A stretch of 64,000 bases of DNA, taken from positions 1,612,001-1,676,000 of the forward strand of contig NZ_JBAJII010000001.1 of NCBI RefSeq assembly GCF_036867195.1, in the 5' to 3' direction. This document shows positions 24,677 to 33,059 of this stretch, one piece after another. Under the pieces are notes generated by a model that searched no databases, was not told where the DNA came from, and saw nothing but the letters and a program-made list of their open reading frames with translations. Each line of letters begins with the position of its first letter. Position 1 is the first letter of the stretch. The DNA comes from Arthrobacter sp. Soc17.1.1.1 (lineage in GTDB: Bacteria; Actinomycetota; Actinomycetes; Actinomycetales; Micrococcaceae). The position numbers and the translations under genes are program-made.

Positions 24677-25413
24677 CCACCCTCGAATCCGCCGGCGGGA
24701 CCCGCGCTGCCGCGGGACGCCACCGAACGCGGAACGTCGTGCGCCTCCAGTTCGTCAACACCCAGACGTTCCTCTGGGTGCCGGCCCTCGTGCTCGCCGG
24801 TGCCTGGGTCCTGACACTGCTCATCTACTGGATCCTCCAGAACGCAGGAGTCGGCGCGGTCAAGACCGGCGGGGGTTCGCAGGCCCCGCTGTGGTACTTC
24901 CTCGTGGTCGGCATCCAGGCCATGACCCTGACCTTCCCCTTCTCGCAGGCGATGAGCCTGACGCGCCGGGAGTTCTACCTCGGCTCCCTCGCCGCCGCGG
25001 CGGTGAGCGGACTCGGGATGTCGCTGGTGTTCGTGCTGCTCGGGCTGGTCGAACAGGCCACCAAGGGCTACGGCATGAACGGCTACTTCGCCTACCTCGA
25101 CTGGGTGTGGGAGGGCGGTCCGCTCGCGGCGGGCCTCACCTACTTCGTCCTCACCATGCTGTTCTTCGTCATCGGATTCTGGTTCGCCACGATCTACAAG
25201 CGGTACGGCACGGCGGTGCTGACGATCGTCCTGATCGGGATCGGCCTCGCGCTCGTGGGCGCCGTCGGAGTCGTGACGCGGCAGCAGGCATGGCCGGAGG
25301 TCTGGCAGTGGATCCTCGACGCCGGGGCGCTCGGACTGACCCTGTGGGCCGTCCTGCTGGGTGTGCTGCTCGCCGCCGGGTCCTACCTCACGTTGCGCAG
25401 GATGCCCGCCTGA
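24673..25413 (+). CDS. ABC transporter permease, six-segment membrane protein
   Basis: A 246-residue integral membrane protein with six hydrophobic segments: about 35-60, 75-95, 115-140, 155-180, 188-210 and 215-238. It lacks strong motifs, as is usual for ABC-2-like permeases of YtrA operons. Its ATG overlaps the ATPase stop by 4 nt, and its own stop shares one base with the AlkD-like gene start. It is therefore the membrane half of the preceding ATPase. Confidence 0.8.
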   Translation: MTTLESAGGTRAAAGRHRTRNVVRLQFVNTQTFLWVPALVLAGAWVLTLLIYWILQNAGVGAVKTGGGSQAPLWYFLVVGIQAMTLTFPFSQAMSLTRREFYLGSLAAAAVSGLGMSLVFVLLGLVEQATKGYGMNGYFAYLDWVWEGGPLAAGLTYFVLTMLFFVIGFWFATIYKRYGTAVLTIVLIGIGLALVGAVGVVTRQQAWPEVWQWILDAGALGLTLWAVLLGVLLAAGSYLTLRRMPA

Positions 25414-26036
25414 TGCTCGAGGAGACAGACGGGCCGGCCGGCTTCATCGACGAGTCCCTCCAGTACGAGAGCTCGTGGGAGCGCGCGGAGGACTTCGAAC
25501 GGCGCTACGGCGACCGCCTGGAGTACTACGGCGCCTCGATGGGCGCCGTGCGCGGCACCGTCCGCAACGCCGCCCGGCGGTACCCGGACCTGGGGCACGA
25601 CGACGTCACCGCCCTCGCGTCCGAGCTGTGGTCGCGGCCCGTGTTCGAGCGGCGGCTGGCCGCCGTCGTGCTCCTGCAGTCCTTCGTGCGACTGCTCCGC
25701 TCCTCGGACCTCACGCGGATCGAGGGCTTCCTCCGGTCGGCGCACCTGCCCGAGCTCGTGGACCCGCTCGCCGTCGACGTGGTGGGGCCGCTGCTCCTCC
25801 GCCTCCCGGGACCCGAGGCGGCCCGCGCCCAGGCGGTCCTGCACCGCTGGGCGGCCGCGGACGACGCTTGGCTCCGCCGTGCCGCGGTCCTCGCGCACCT
25901 GCCGGCGTTCCGGGCGGGGGAGGGCGACGACCCCTCGTTCCGCCGGACCGTCCGCCTCGTCTCGGGCGCGCAGCAGGGCAGGGTGTCCGCCGTCGAGGAG
26001 GCCGTGGACCTGGTCCGCGCGAGTGGAGCGGGCTAG
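25413..26036 (+). CDS. DNA alkylation repair protein, AlkD-like HEAT-repeat family
   Basis: A 207-residue all-helical protein matching AlkD-type HEAT-like repeat glycosylases in pattern: WERAEDFERRYGDRLEYYGASMGAVRGTVRNAARRYPDLGHDDVTALASELWSRPVFERRLAAVVLLQSF, with the SRPxFERRLAAVxLL segment characteristic. Relatives remove bulky or charged alkylated bases. The start ATG shares a base with the permease stop (TGATG), so it is the fourth gene of the YtrA-controlled operon. That pairing suggests defence against a DNA-damaging compound, which is inference. Its stop codon overlaps the convergent glycosyltransferase stop. Confidence 0.75.
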   Translation: MLEETDGPAGFIDESLQYESSWERAEDFERRYGDRLEYYGASMGAVRGTVRNAARRYPDLGHDDVTALASELWSRPVFERRLAAVVLLQSFVRLLRSSDLTRIEGFLRSAHLPELVDPLAVDVVGPLLLRLPGPEAARAQAVLHRWAAADDAWLRRAAVLAHLPAFRAGEGDDPSFRRTVRLVSGAQQGRVSAVEEAVDLVRASGAG

Positions 26037-26794
26037 CGGACGTCGATGGTGCGGATGAGCCGTCCCCGCAGGGCCGGTACGAGATGGTGGAGGCCCATCA
26101 GGCTGAGCCCGTAGCGCCGCACGCGCCGCATCGAGGTGGCGACCCGGAGCCGCGGGTCGATGAGGACCGCGCCGCGACCGAGGCGGTGGGCCACGCGGGC
26201 GGAGAAGTCGATGTCCTCGTCGCGCGTGTCGATCGCGGTCCGCTCGAAGCCGCCGGTCTCGAGGTACGCCGACGCCCGGACGGCCATGTTGTGGCCCGCC
26301 ACGAAGCGGAGGTACGCGGCGTCGAGATGCTTCACCGTGATCAGGACCCGCAGCAGGCGCAGGGCGCCCGGCATGAGGAGGTCGTCGCCCCAGCGGTAGT
26401 GCCTGTCGCGCAGCGGGACGCTGGTGCCGCCGACCAGCGCCACCCCCGGGTGGCGCGCGAACAGGACGCGGATGCGGCCGGCCCAGTCCTCCGCGGGCTC
26501 GCTGTCGCCGTCGGTCCGGGCGATCAGTGCGTAGCCGTCGTCGATCGCCCTGCGGACGCCGGTGTCGCTCGCCGCCCCGGTGCCCTTCTGCAGCTCACTG
26601 AGGACCGTGACGCGGAGGTCCGGCCGGGCGGCGGCGAAGCGCCGCACCCGCTGGACCGTGTCGTCGGTGGAGCCGTTGTCCACCACGTAGACGTGCAGGC
26701 CGGCGCGGTCCCGCTGCCGGTGCAGCGCTTCGAGGGTGCGCGCCACGTCGGGTTCGTTGAAGACGGGGACGACGACGGCGAGCCGGTCGGTCAT
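26033..26794 (-). CDS. glycosyltransferase family 2
   Basis: A 253-residue GT-A fold transferase. The N-terminus AVVVPVFNEPDVARTLEAL, the VYVVDNGSTDDT nucleotide-sugar loop and the DGDSEPAEDW acidic metal-binding motif (D-x-D at about 95) are visible. ETGGFERTAIDTRDEDIDFSARV holds the conserved ED catalytic region. No membrane segment is present. AAGGAT precedes the ATG at 26794. It lies 11 bp after the metallopeptidase gene on the same strand. The sugar acceptor is unknown. Confidence 0.85.
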   Translation of the reverse strand: MTDRLAVVVPVFNEPDVARTLEALHRQRDRAGLHVYVVDNGSTDDTVQRVRRFAAARPDLRVTVLSELQKGTGAASDTGVRRAIDDGYALIARTDGDSEPAEDWAGRIRVLFARHPGVALVGGTSVPLRDRHYRWGDDLLMPGALRLLRVLITVKHLDAAYLRFVAGHNMAVRASAYLETGGFERTAIDTRDEDIDFSARVAHRLGRGAVLIDPRLRVATSMRRVRRYGLSLMGLHHLVPALRGRLIRTIDVR

Positions 26795-26805
26795 GGGGAG
26801 ATCCT

Positions 26806-27717
26806 TCAGGGGGTGTCGAGGTCGCGTGCGGCGAACGTGTCGCAGGAGCGGAGATCGCCCGTCTCGAATCCCTGCGAGAACCAGGCCTGGCGCTGGGCGC
26901 TGGAGCCGTGGGTCCACCCCTCGGGATTGACCTGGCCGGTCGCCGACTCCTGGATGCGGTCGTCGCCCACGGAGGAGGCCGCGGACAGCGCGTCCGAGAG
27001 GTCGGCGTCCGAGAAGGGCCGGAGGAACGGCTCACCGGACTCCGGGTCGGGTACCGATGTGGCGTGCGCCGCCCACATGCCCGCGAAGCAGTCGGCCTGC
27101 AGCTCGACGCGCACGCCGCCGGACTCGGCGCCCTGCGGGTCCTGCTGTGCGGCGCCGAGCGTGCCGATCAGGTTCTGGATGTGGTGGCCGAACTCGTGGG
27201 CCACAACGTACTCCTGGGCCAGCGGACCGCTGGAGGACCCGAACTGCGTGACGAGCTCGTCGAAGAACGCGGTGTCGTAGTACGTCTGCTCATCGGTGGG
27301 GCAGTAGAACGGGCCCACGGCGCTCGTCGCCGTGCCGCAGCCGGTGTCGGTCTGCCCGGTGAACAGGACGACCCCGGGCTGGGTGTAGGCGACGCCGACC
27401 TGCTCCAGGTAGGGCGTCCAGAAGCTGTCGAGGCTCTCCGCGGTGCCGAGGATGCGGCAGTCGAGCTGCTCGTTGGCCTGGACGCCGGTCAGGCACGCGT
27501 TGATGGCCGGTTCCGCGCCGCTGCCCTGTTCCTGCCCGACGCCGGTTCCGGTGCCCTCGCTGAGCCCGAGCTGGTCCACCACCCCGGGTCCGAAGATCAG
27601 CGAGAGGATCAGGAGCAGCCCGCCGCCCACTCCACCGCCCACGGCGGCGCCCCGGCCGCGTCCGCGCCGGTCGTTGACGCGGGACGGGTCGAACCGGGCG
27701 TTGTCGTTGAAACTCAT
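26806..27717 (-). CDS. neutral zinc metallopeptidase, YpfJ family
   Basis: A 303-residue membrane-anchored protease. A short cytoplasmic head (MSFNDNARFDPSRVNDRRG) precedes a glycine-rich transmembrane segment (about 24-45). The zinc-binding motif H-E-F-G-H-H lies in VVAHEFGHHIQNL, followed by the E-x-Q-A-D-C-F-A-G-M-W family signature. Length and order fit the family. The ATG at 27717 matches the conserved start. There is no good Shine-Dalgarno, and TATGGT 6 nt upstream could be the -10 of a leaderless message. Confidence 0.85.
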   Translation of the reverse strand: MSFNDNARFDPSRVNDRRGRGRGAAVGGGVGGGLLLILSLIFGPGVVDQLGLSEGTGTGVGQEQGSGAEPAINACLTGVQANEQLDCRILGTAESLDSFWTPYLEQVGVAYTQPGVVLFTGQTDTGCGTATSAVGPFYCPTDEQTYYDTAFFDELVTQFGSSSGPLAQEYVVAHEFGHHIQNLIGTLGAAQQDPQGAESGGVRVELQADCFAGMWAAHATSVPDPESGEPFLRPFSDADLSDALSAASSVGDDRIQESATGQVNPEGWTHGSSAQRQAWFSQGFETGDLRSCDTFAARDLDTP

Positions 27718-27807
27718 GAACCAACCATAAGCCGACTTAGCGTTCCCCCGGGGCACAACCCGCCGGGGGAGCCTGCCGCCACGGCATCGCTGCCGTCGTG
27801 CGTCCTG

Positions 27808-28668
27808 TCACCCGCCCCAGTGGGCAGGAGGGGCGATGCGCTCCGGCAGCCGGGTGCGGCCGTCACCTGCGGCTGCGGCGACCTGCATCGGGGTGAGGAA
27901 GAGTGCGCGTGAGAGGTCCGCGCCGTGCAGCCGGGCGTCCCGGAGGTCGGCGCCCAGCAGGTCCACCCACCGGAGGTCCGCGCCCGTCAGGTCCGCGGCG
28001 ATGAGGTAGGCACCCCGGAGGTTCGCCCCCTGCAGCACCCGCCCCGCGAGGTCGGCGCCGAGGAGGTCCGCACCCGGGACAAGACGCCGGGGGACCCCCC
28101 TGCCCCCGGCGGCCGTCCGGACGGAGACGCTGACGTCCTTCAGCGCCTCGCCGACCCGTCCGCGCAGTTCGGTGAGGTCGACGGCGGTGAGCTGCGCCGG
28201 CTCGAGCCGCGTCAGCCCGACGGTCTCCTCGGTCAGCGACGCGACGGCGGCGCCGACGGCGTGCGGGACGGCGGCTGACGCGCCGCTGAGACGCCCGGCC
28301 TCGTCGAGGTACCACAGCACCTCGTGGAGCTGCCGGACGATCGGGAAGGCCGCGAACATCGGCCCGCGTACCTCCGGGTGGGCCGTCCAGCTCCGCCCGT
28401 CGAACAGCTCCTGGGCCACGTGTTGGCCGGCGCCGAAGCAGTCGAAGACCGTGCAGCCCCGGTAGCCCTCGCCGCGCAGCCGGGCATGAATGGTGCAGGA
28501 GAAGTCCGCGGCGAGATTGCGGCACGCCTGTCCGGCCGGCTTGTCGTGGGCGAAGTCAGTGGACCGCTCGAAGCCCAGCGCGGAGCAGCAGAGGGCGAAG
28601 CAGTTGCCGCAGTCGGCGGTCAGGGCGATGTCCGGGTGGCCGGAGAGGTGCAGGGGGACGGCGGGCAC
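27808..28668 (-). CDS. pentapeptide-repeat protein with cysteine-rich N-terminus
   Basis: About 286 residues. The N-terminal 80 residues contain a cysteine cluster (CGNCFALCC, ACRNL, CTIHARLRGEGYRGCTVFDC) that could bind metal or form disulfides. About 210-265 consist of pentapeptide repeats of A(D/N)LxG type forming a right-handed helix. This two-part architecture recurs in actinobacteria without a known role; a metal-sensing or scaffold function is only a guess. I choose the GTG at 28668 because AGAGG lies 8 nt upstream, trimming 31 codons from the open frame. Confidence 0.75.
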   Translation of the reverse strand: MPAVPLHLSGHPDIALTADCGNCFALCCSALGFERSTDFAHDKPAGQACRNLAADFSCTIHARLRGEGYRGCTVFDCFGAGQHVAQELFDGRSWTAHPEVRGPMFAAFPIVRQLHEVLWYLDEAGRLSGASAAVPHAVGAAVASLTEETVGLTRLEPAQLTAVDLTELRGRVGEALKDVSVSVRTAAGGRGVPRRLVPGADLLGADLAGRVLQGANLRGAYLIAADLTGADLRWVDLLGADLRDARLHGADLSRALFLTPMQVAAAAGDGRTRLPERIAPPAHWGG

Positions 28669-28901
28669 GGGCGTTCCTCTCGTCGTCAGGGGGCGGACCT
28701 GTCGGCGGTCCGGGGGCGGCGCAGCCGGCATGCCTCGCCCGCCACCCCGGGATTCTCGCACCGATCACCGGCAGCGCCAAGCGGAACCTCCTCGCATCGG
28801 GTCCGGTTGTCAGCCCCGCCACCTGCTGTAACGGTGGGTTCGGGCGGCACCGCGGTCACCCTGGACAGGCGAGACGCCGTCCCGATCTGAAGGAGCAACG
28901 G

Positions 28902-29759
28902 ATGAATCTCGTGCACGCGATGCTGGACGGACTCGAGCAGGCCAAGGCGCTGGACAGGATCGCCGATCCGATCGCCGCTGCGCTCTCCAAGGCGGTGCGC
29001 CCCCGGGCGATCCGGAACCTGCTCAGCGGGACCGCCATCGGGCACCACCTCCACCCGATGCTCATCGTCATCCCGTCGGGCGCCTGGAGCATGGCCTCGT
29101 TCCTCGACCTCACCGGCGGCAAGGACACCCGGAAGGCCGCCGACCTCCTCGTGACCGTCGGGATCCTCTCGGCCGTCCCCACGGCGATGACGGGGCTGCA
29201 CGACTGGTCCGACACGCAGGAGAAGGAGCGGCGCGTCGGGATCGTGCACGCCGCCGGGAACTCCGTCGCCCTGCTGCTCTACACCGCGTCCGCCGTCGCG
29301 CGGGCCAGGGACCGGCGTGCCCTCGGCGTGCTGCTCGGCCTCGGGGGCCTGGGCTCGATGCTGTTCAGCGCGTTCCTGGGCGGGCACCTGAGCTACGCGA
29401 GCGGCGTCAACGTCAACCGCACGGCCTGGCACGAGGCCCCCACGGACTGGACGCGCGTCGCGAAGGACACCGACGTTGTCGAGGGCGGACGGCACACCGT
29501 GCGCACCGACGGCGTGCCGATCCTGCTGCTGCGGCACGAGGGGAAGCTGACCGCGATGGACAGCGTCTGCAACCACCTCGGCGGCCCCCTGGAGGAGGGC
29601 ACCATCGAGGACGGCTGCATCACCTGCCCGTGGCACCAGAGCATGTTCCGGCTGGACGACGGCAAGAACTACCGCGGGCCCGCCGCCGTGCCTCAGCCCG
29701 TCTACGAGACCCGGGTGACGGCCGACGGCTTCATCGAGCTGCGCCAGCCGGTGTCCTGA
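28902..29759 (+). CDS. DUF2231 membrane domain fused to a Rieske [2Fe-2S] domain
   Basis: A 285-residue protein. Residues 40-170 hold a DUF2231-type membrane region with four segments and the HHLHPMLIVIPSGAW signature. Residues 185-283 hold a Rieske domain, with cluster ligands C-N-H near 223-225 (VCNHLGGPL) and C-P-W-H near 243-246 (CITCPWHQSMF). It is probably a membrane electron-transfer protein exposing the cluster to the cytoplasm. AAGGAG 7 nt before the ATG fixes the start. A hairpin separates it from the convergent exporter. Confidence 0.85.
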   Translation: MNLVHAMLDGLEQAKALDRIADPIAAALSKAVRPRAIRNLLSGTAIGHHLHPMLIVIPSGAWSMASFLDLTGGKDTRKAADLLVTVGILSAVPTAMTGLHDWSDTQEKERRVGIVHAAGNSVALLLYTASAVARARDRRALGVLLGLGGLGSMLFSAFLGGHLSYASGVNVNRTAWHEAPTDWTRVAKDTDVVEGGRHTVRTDGVPILLLRHEGKLTAMDSVCNHLGGPLEEGTIEDGCITCPWHQSMFRLDDGKNYRGPAAVPQPVYETRVTADGFIELRQPVS

Positions 29760-29772
29760 CCGGGCACCAGGT

Positions 29773-29808
29773 GCATCGGGTCTCCCGGTGCACCAGGAGA
29801 CCCGATGC
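29773..29808. terminator. bidirectional hairpin between convergent genes
   Basis: A perfect 13-bp stem (GCATCGGGTCTCC and its complement) with a 10-nt loop lies between the Rieske gene stop (29759) and the exporter stop (29818). Confidence 0.75.
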
Positions 29809-29817
29809 GTGGACCTG

Positions 29818-31404
29818 CTAGTGCACCGGGACGGGTGAGTCCGCGGTCACCTGCGGTGCGCGCACGAAGAACGAGGCGACGACGGCGAGCAGGAAGATCA
29901 CCGCGCCGTACAGGAAGGCCGAACGGATCCCGCCCGCCAGGGCGGCCTCCTGGGCCACGCCCTCTCCCAGCAGGGAGGTGCTCTGGATGGTCATCACCGA
30001 GATGAACAGGGCCGTACCGGCCGCACCGGCCAGCTGCTGGGCGGTGCCGAACACGGCGCTGCCGTGGGAGTACAGGGGCGGCTCGACCGAGCCGAGCGCC
30101 GAGGTCAGCAGGGGGGTGAACATCAGCGCGAGGCCCACGCTGAGGAGCACGTGCGCCACGAGGACCAGCCACACGGGCGTGGTCTCGGTCACCTGGGTCA
30201 TGGACCAGAACACCGCGCTGACCAGGAAGGCACCCGGGACCAGGAGCACGCGGGGGCCCCGGCGGTCGTAGATGCGTCCGACCACGGGACCGAGCAGGCC
30301 CATCGCGAGGCCGCCGGGCAGGAGCAGGAGCCCGGAGACCAGCGGGTCCATCCCGAGCACGGTCTGCACGTAGATGGGGATCAGGATGATGGTGCCGAAG
30401 AGGGCCATCATGCTCACCGCGATCGCCACGATGGAGATGGTGAAGTTCCGCGAGGTGAACACGCGGAGGTCGAGCAGCGCGGCGTCCCGGCGCTGCAGCA
30501 CGAGCTGCCGTGCGACGAAGAGGCCGAGCGCGGCGACGCCGACGACCAGCGGGAGCCATGCGGGCACGGCGCTGCCGGTCGAGGCCTCGCCCAGCTGGCT
30601 GAGTCCGTAGATGATGCCGCCGAAGGCGAACGCGGACAGGATGACGGACACGACGTCGATCGCGGACCTGCGCGGGGTCGTCACGTTCTGCATCTTCGCG
30701 GACCCGAAGCCGAGGGCCGCGAGGGAGATGGGCAGGACGAGCCAGAACATCCAGCGCCAGTCCAGCACGCTGAGGATGGCTCCCGAGATGGTGGGGCCGA
30801 GCGCGGGCGCCACGGAGATGACGATCGAGATGTTGCCCATGATCTTGCCGCGCGAGGCCGGCGGCACGAGGGTCATGACCGTGGTCATGAGCAGCGGCAT
30901 CATGATCGCGGTGCCGCTGGCCTGGACCACGCGGCCGACCACGAGGACCCCAAAGCCGGGTGCGAGCGCGGCGATCAGGGTGCCGAGGCTGAACAGGGCC
31001 ATGGCGGCCATGAAGACCGGGCGGGTGTTGAAGCGCTGGAGCAGGAAGCCGGTCACGGGGATCACGACGGCCATGGTCAGCATGAACGCGGTGCTCAGCC
31101 ACTGGCCGGCCCCCACGGTGATGCCGAGGTCCTCGACGAGCCGGGGGATCGCGACACCCATGATGGTCTCGTTCAGGATCACCACGAAGGCGGAGATGAG
31201 CAGGAGCGTGATGACGAGCTTGTCGCGGGCCGGCAGGGCGCCCTGGACGCCGCCCGGCCGCGGGGAGGCGGGGGAGACGGCGTCGGGCTTCGCTGCCGTG
31301 CCGGGCAGTGCGACGGGGTCGGGGAGGGGGAGCGCGTCGGAGACGCGGGACGGGGGGCTCTGGGCCATGGGTGATCCGCTCGGTTCGATCTTCTGCTGCT
31401 CCAC
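29818..31404 (-). CDS. DHA2 family MFS drug exporter (EmrB/QacA type)
   Basis: A 528-residue proton antiporter with 14 predicted membrane segments after a 60-residue proline-rich cytoplasmic head. Visible signatures are LNETIMGVAIPRL (TM1 motif D1), the GRVVQASGTAIMMPL segment of TM4 and the APALGPTISGAIL antiporter motif C of TM5. It probably exports hydrophobic drugs or dyes. The GTG at 31404 is the best-placed start (an AAGAG-like site upstream); an ATG 12 codons inside is possible. No local regulator is adjacent. Confidence 0.85.
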   Translation of the reverse strand: MEQQKIEPSGSPMAQSPPSRVSDALPLPDPVALPGTAAKPDAVSPASPRPGGVQGALPARDKLVITLLLISAFVVILNETIMGVAIPRLVEDLGITVGAGQWLSTAFMLTMAVVIPVTGFLLQRFNTRPVFMAAMALFSLGTLIAALAPGFGVLVVGRVVQASGTAIMMPLLMTTVMTLVPPASRGKIMGNISIVISVAPALGPTISGAILSVLDWRWMFWLVLPISLAALGFGSAKMQNVTTPRRSAIDVVSVILSAFAFGGIIYGLSQLGEASTGSAVPAWLPLVVGVAALGLFVARQLVLQRRDAALLDLRVFTSRNFTISIVAIAVSMMALFGTIILIPIYVQTVLGMDPLVSGLLLLPGGLAMGLLGPVVGRIYDRRGPRVLLVPGAFLVSAVFWSMTQVTETTPVWLVLVAHVLLSVGLALMFTPLLTSALGSVEPPLYSHGSAVFGTAQQLAGAAGTALFISVMTIQSTSLLGEGVAQEAALAGGIRSAFLYGAVIFLLAVVASFFVRAPQVTADSPVPVH

Positions 31405-31724
31405 GCAAGGGAGCTCTTCTGGGTGCCGGGTCGGTGGACGCCCGGCCGGGCCGCGGGGGCGGCGGTCCGGTCAATGAACTGAACCCCGGCCGCCGGAAGT
31501 CTATTCCGGCGGCCCGCCCCGCGCCACCGCTTCCGTGGGACCGCCTCGCTGCCGCCGGGCTGTCTCCGCTGCCGTCGCACTGCCGAAGGTCGCCGTCGCA
31601 CTGCCGGAGGTCGCCGCTCCGTTAGCATGAGCGGGTGCCCGGCCTGGATCCTGCCGGCCCGGCACCTGGTGCGCCGGCAGTCCCTCCGGTGCCGCGCCCG
31701 CTTCCCCCGACGAAGGAGTTCTCC
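31405..31724. other. divergent intergenic region
   Basis: About 320 bases between the divergent exporter and thioesterase genes contain no supported gene. The only structure seen is the short tandem duplication at 31571-31612. Confidence 0.4.
31571..31612. repeat. 21-nt tandem duplication
   Basis: Two adjacent 21-nt units beginning GCCGTCGCACTGCCG differ at one position (A/G). It lies in the gap upstream of the thioesterase gene; role unknown, probably a replication slip. Confidence 0.7.
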
Positions 31725-32501
31725 GTGCCTGATTCTTTCTACCGCGATCTCGGCGGCGGGAGATTCGACTCGACGATCCACGCGCAGGGGGCCTGGAACC
31801 CGGAGGAGCAGCACATGGCTCCCATCTCCGGTCTCCTCACGCAGTGCCTGCTCGAGTGCGCGCCGCGCGAGGGCATGCAGCTCAGCCGCCTCAGCTTCGA
31901 CATCTTCGGCATGATCCCCGGCGGTGAGTTCGAGGTGACCACCGCCGTCGTCCGCCCGGGACGCACGATCGAGCTGCTCGAAGCCCGCATGGAGTCCGGC
32001 GGGCGCACCGCGATCGTGGCGAAGGCGTGGCGCCTCGGCACGCAGGACACCGCGGAGGTGGCCGCGGTCGAGGACCCCCGCATCCCGGGCCCGGAGGAGG
32101 CCGGCCCCCACGAGGGCATGACGGCGTGGCCGGGCGGTTTCATCCGGTCCCTCGAGGTGCGCGTGGTCCCCGGGCACCGCCCGGGCCGCGGCCAGGTGTG
32201 GCTGAGGAACCCCCATGCGATGGTCGACGGACAGGCGACCCCCGACGTCGTGCGGCTCGTCGGGATGATGGACGCCGCCAACGGCATCGCGACCCGCGTG
32301 CCGCCCGGCGGCGACAGCTGGATGTATCCCAACGTGGACCTGCAGATCCACCTCCACCGGATGCCGCGCTGCGAATGGCTCGGCCTCGACACCCGGGTGA
32401 CCTTCGGTGAGCACGGGGTGGGTCTGACCTCGAGCGTGGTGCACGACCTCGAGGGGCCCTTCGGGCGCATCGAGCAGATCCTGACCGTCCGGAAGCTCTG
32501 A
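31725..32501 (+). CDS. thioesterase family protein (acyl-CoA thioesterase-like, double hotdog)
   Basis: A 258-residue protein with the pattern of actinobacterial thioesterase-like proteins: an N-terminal hotdog (FDSTIHAQGAWNPEEQHMAPISGLL, then RLSFDIFGMIPGGEFEVTTAVVRPGRTIELLEA). A C-terminal hotdog follows (RNPHAMVDGQATPDVVRLVGMMDAANGIATRV...NVDLQIHLHRMPRCEWLGLDTRVTF). It probably hydrolyses acyl-CoA or a related thioester. The GTG at 31725 is chosen because AAGGAG lies 6 nt upstream, 30 codons inside the open frame. Confidence 0.8.
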   Translation: MPDSFYRDLGGGRFDSTIHAQGAWNPEEQHMAPISGLLTQCLLECAPREGMQLSRLSFDIFGMIPGGEFEVTTAVVRPGRTIELLEARMESGGRTAIVAKAWRLGTQDTAEVAAVEDPRIPGPEEAGPHEGMTAWPGGFIRSLEVRVVPGHRPGRGQVWLRNPHAMVDGQATPDVVRLVGMMDAANGIATRVPPGGDSWMYPNVDLQIHLHRMPRCEWLGLDTRVTFGEHGVGLTSSVVHDLEGPFGRIEQILTVRKL

Positions 32502-32641
32502 CCCCGGCGTTCCCGCGCGGACCCCTGGGCGCCCGCGCCGGAATGCTCCGCGGTGTCCGACCGTTGCACCCGGTGTGACCGCCGCCTCGTGCGGGAGCGG
32601 TCGCCGCACCCACGCGCCGTGGGGACCGAGGAAGAGGAAGC

Positions 32642-32926
32642 ATGCCGAAAGCAGTGTGGAACGACAGGGTCATCGCGGAATCGGCGGACACCGTCCAGGT
32701 CGAAGGGAACCACTACTTCCCGCCGGAGTCGATCGCGCAGGAGTACTTCGTGCCCTCCGACACGCAGACCGTCTGCCACTGGAAGGGGACGGCCGCCTAC
32801 TACAGCCTGGAGGTCGACGGCGAGCGCAACGCGGACGCCGCCTGGACCTACCCGGAGCCGAAGGAGGCCGCGGAGAACATCCGCGGTCACTACGCTTTCT
32901 GGAAGGGCGTCACGGTCAGCGACTGA
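32642..32926 (+). CDS. DUF427 domain protein
   Basis: A 94-residue single-domain protein with the DUF427 signature: KAVWNDRVIAES, the GNHYFPPESI strand and CHWKGTAAYYSLEVDG, then AWTYPEPKEAAENIRGHYAFW. Function unknown; the family is widespread in actinobacteria. AGAGGAAGC before the ATG supports the start. A strong hairpin terminator follows directly. Confidence 0.85.
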   Translation: MPKAVWNDRVIAESADTVQVEGNHYFPPESIAQEYFVPSDTQTVCHWKGTAAYYSLEVDGERNADAAWTYPEPKEAAENIRGHYAFWKGVTVSD

Positions 32927-32938
32927 TCGCTGAGACAC

Positions 32939-32975
32939 GGGAAGGGGCGCCGCCCCGCAGGCGGCGCCCCTTCCC
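32939..32975 (+). terminator. intrinsic terminator after DUF427 gene
   Basis: A perfect 16-bp stem (GGGAAGGGGCGCCGCC and its complement) with a 5-nt loop begins 13 nt after the stop codon. Confidence 0.85.
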
Positions 32976-33059
32976 GCGGCCCCGACACGAGCACGAGTAC
33001 GAGTACGAACAGCAGCCCACCGACGACGGCGCCCCCGGCGCACAGACGAAGGAGTACCC

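Noticed and set aside
32985..33015. Short GAGTAC/GAGCAC repeats before the aldo/keto reductase
   Set aside because: Only three 6-nt units; too short to claim a function.
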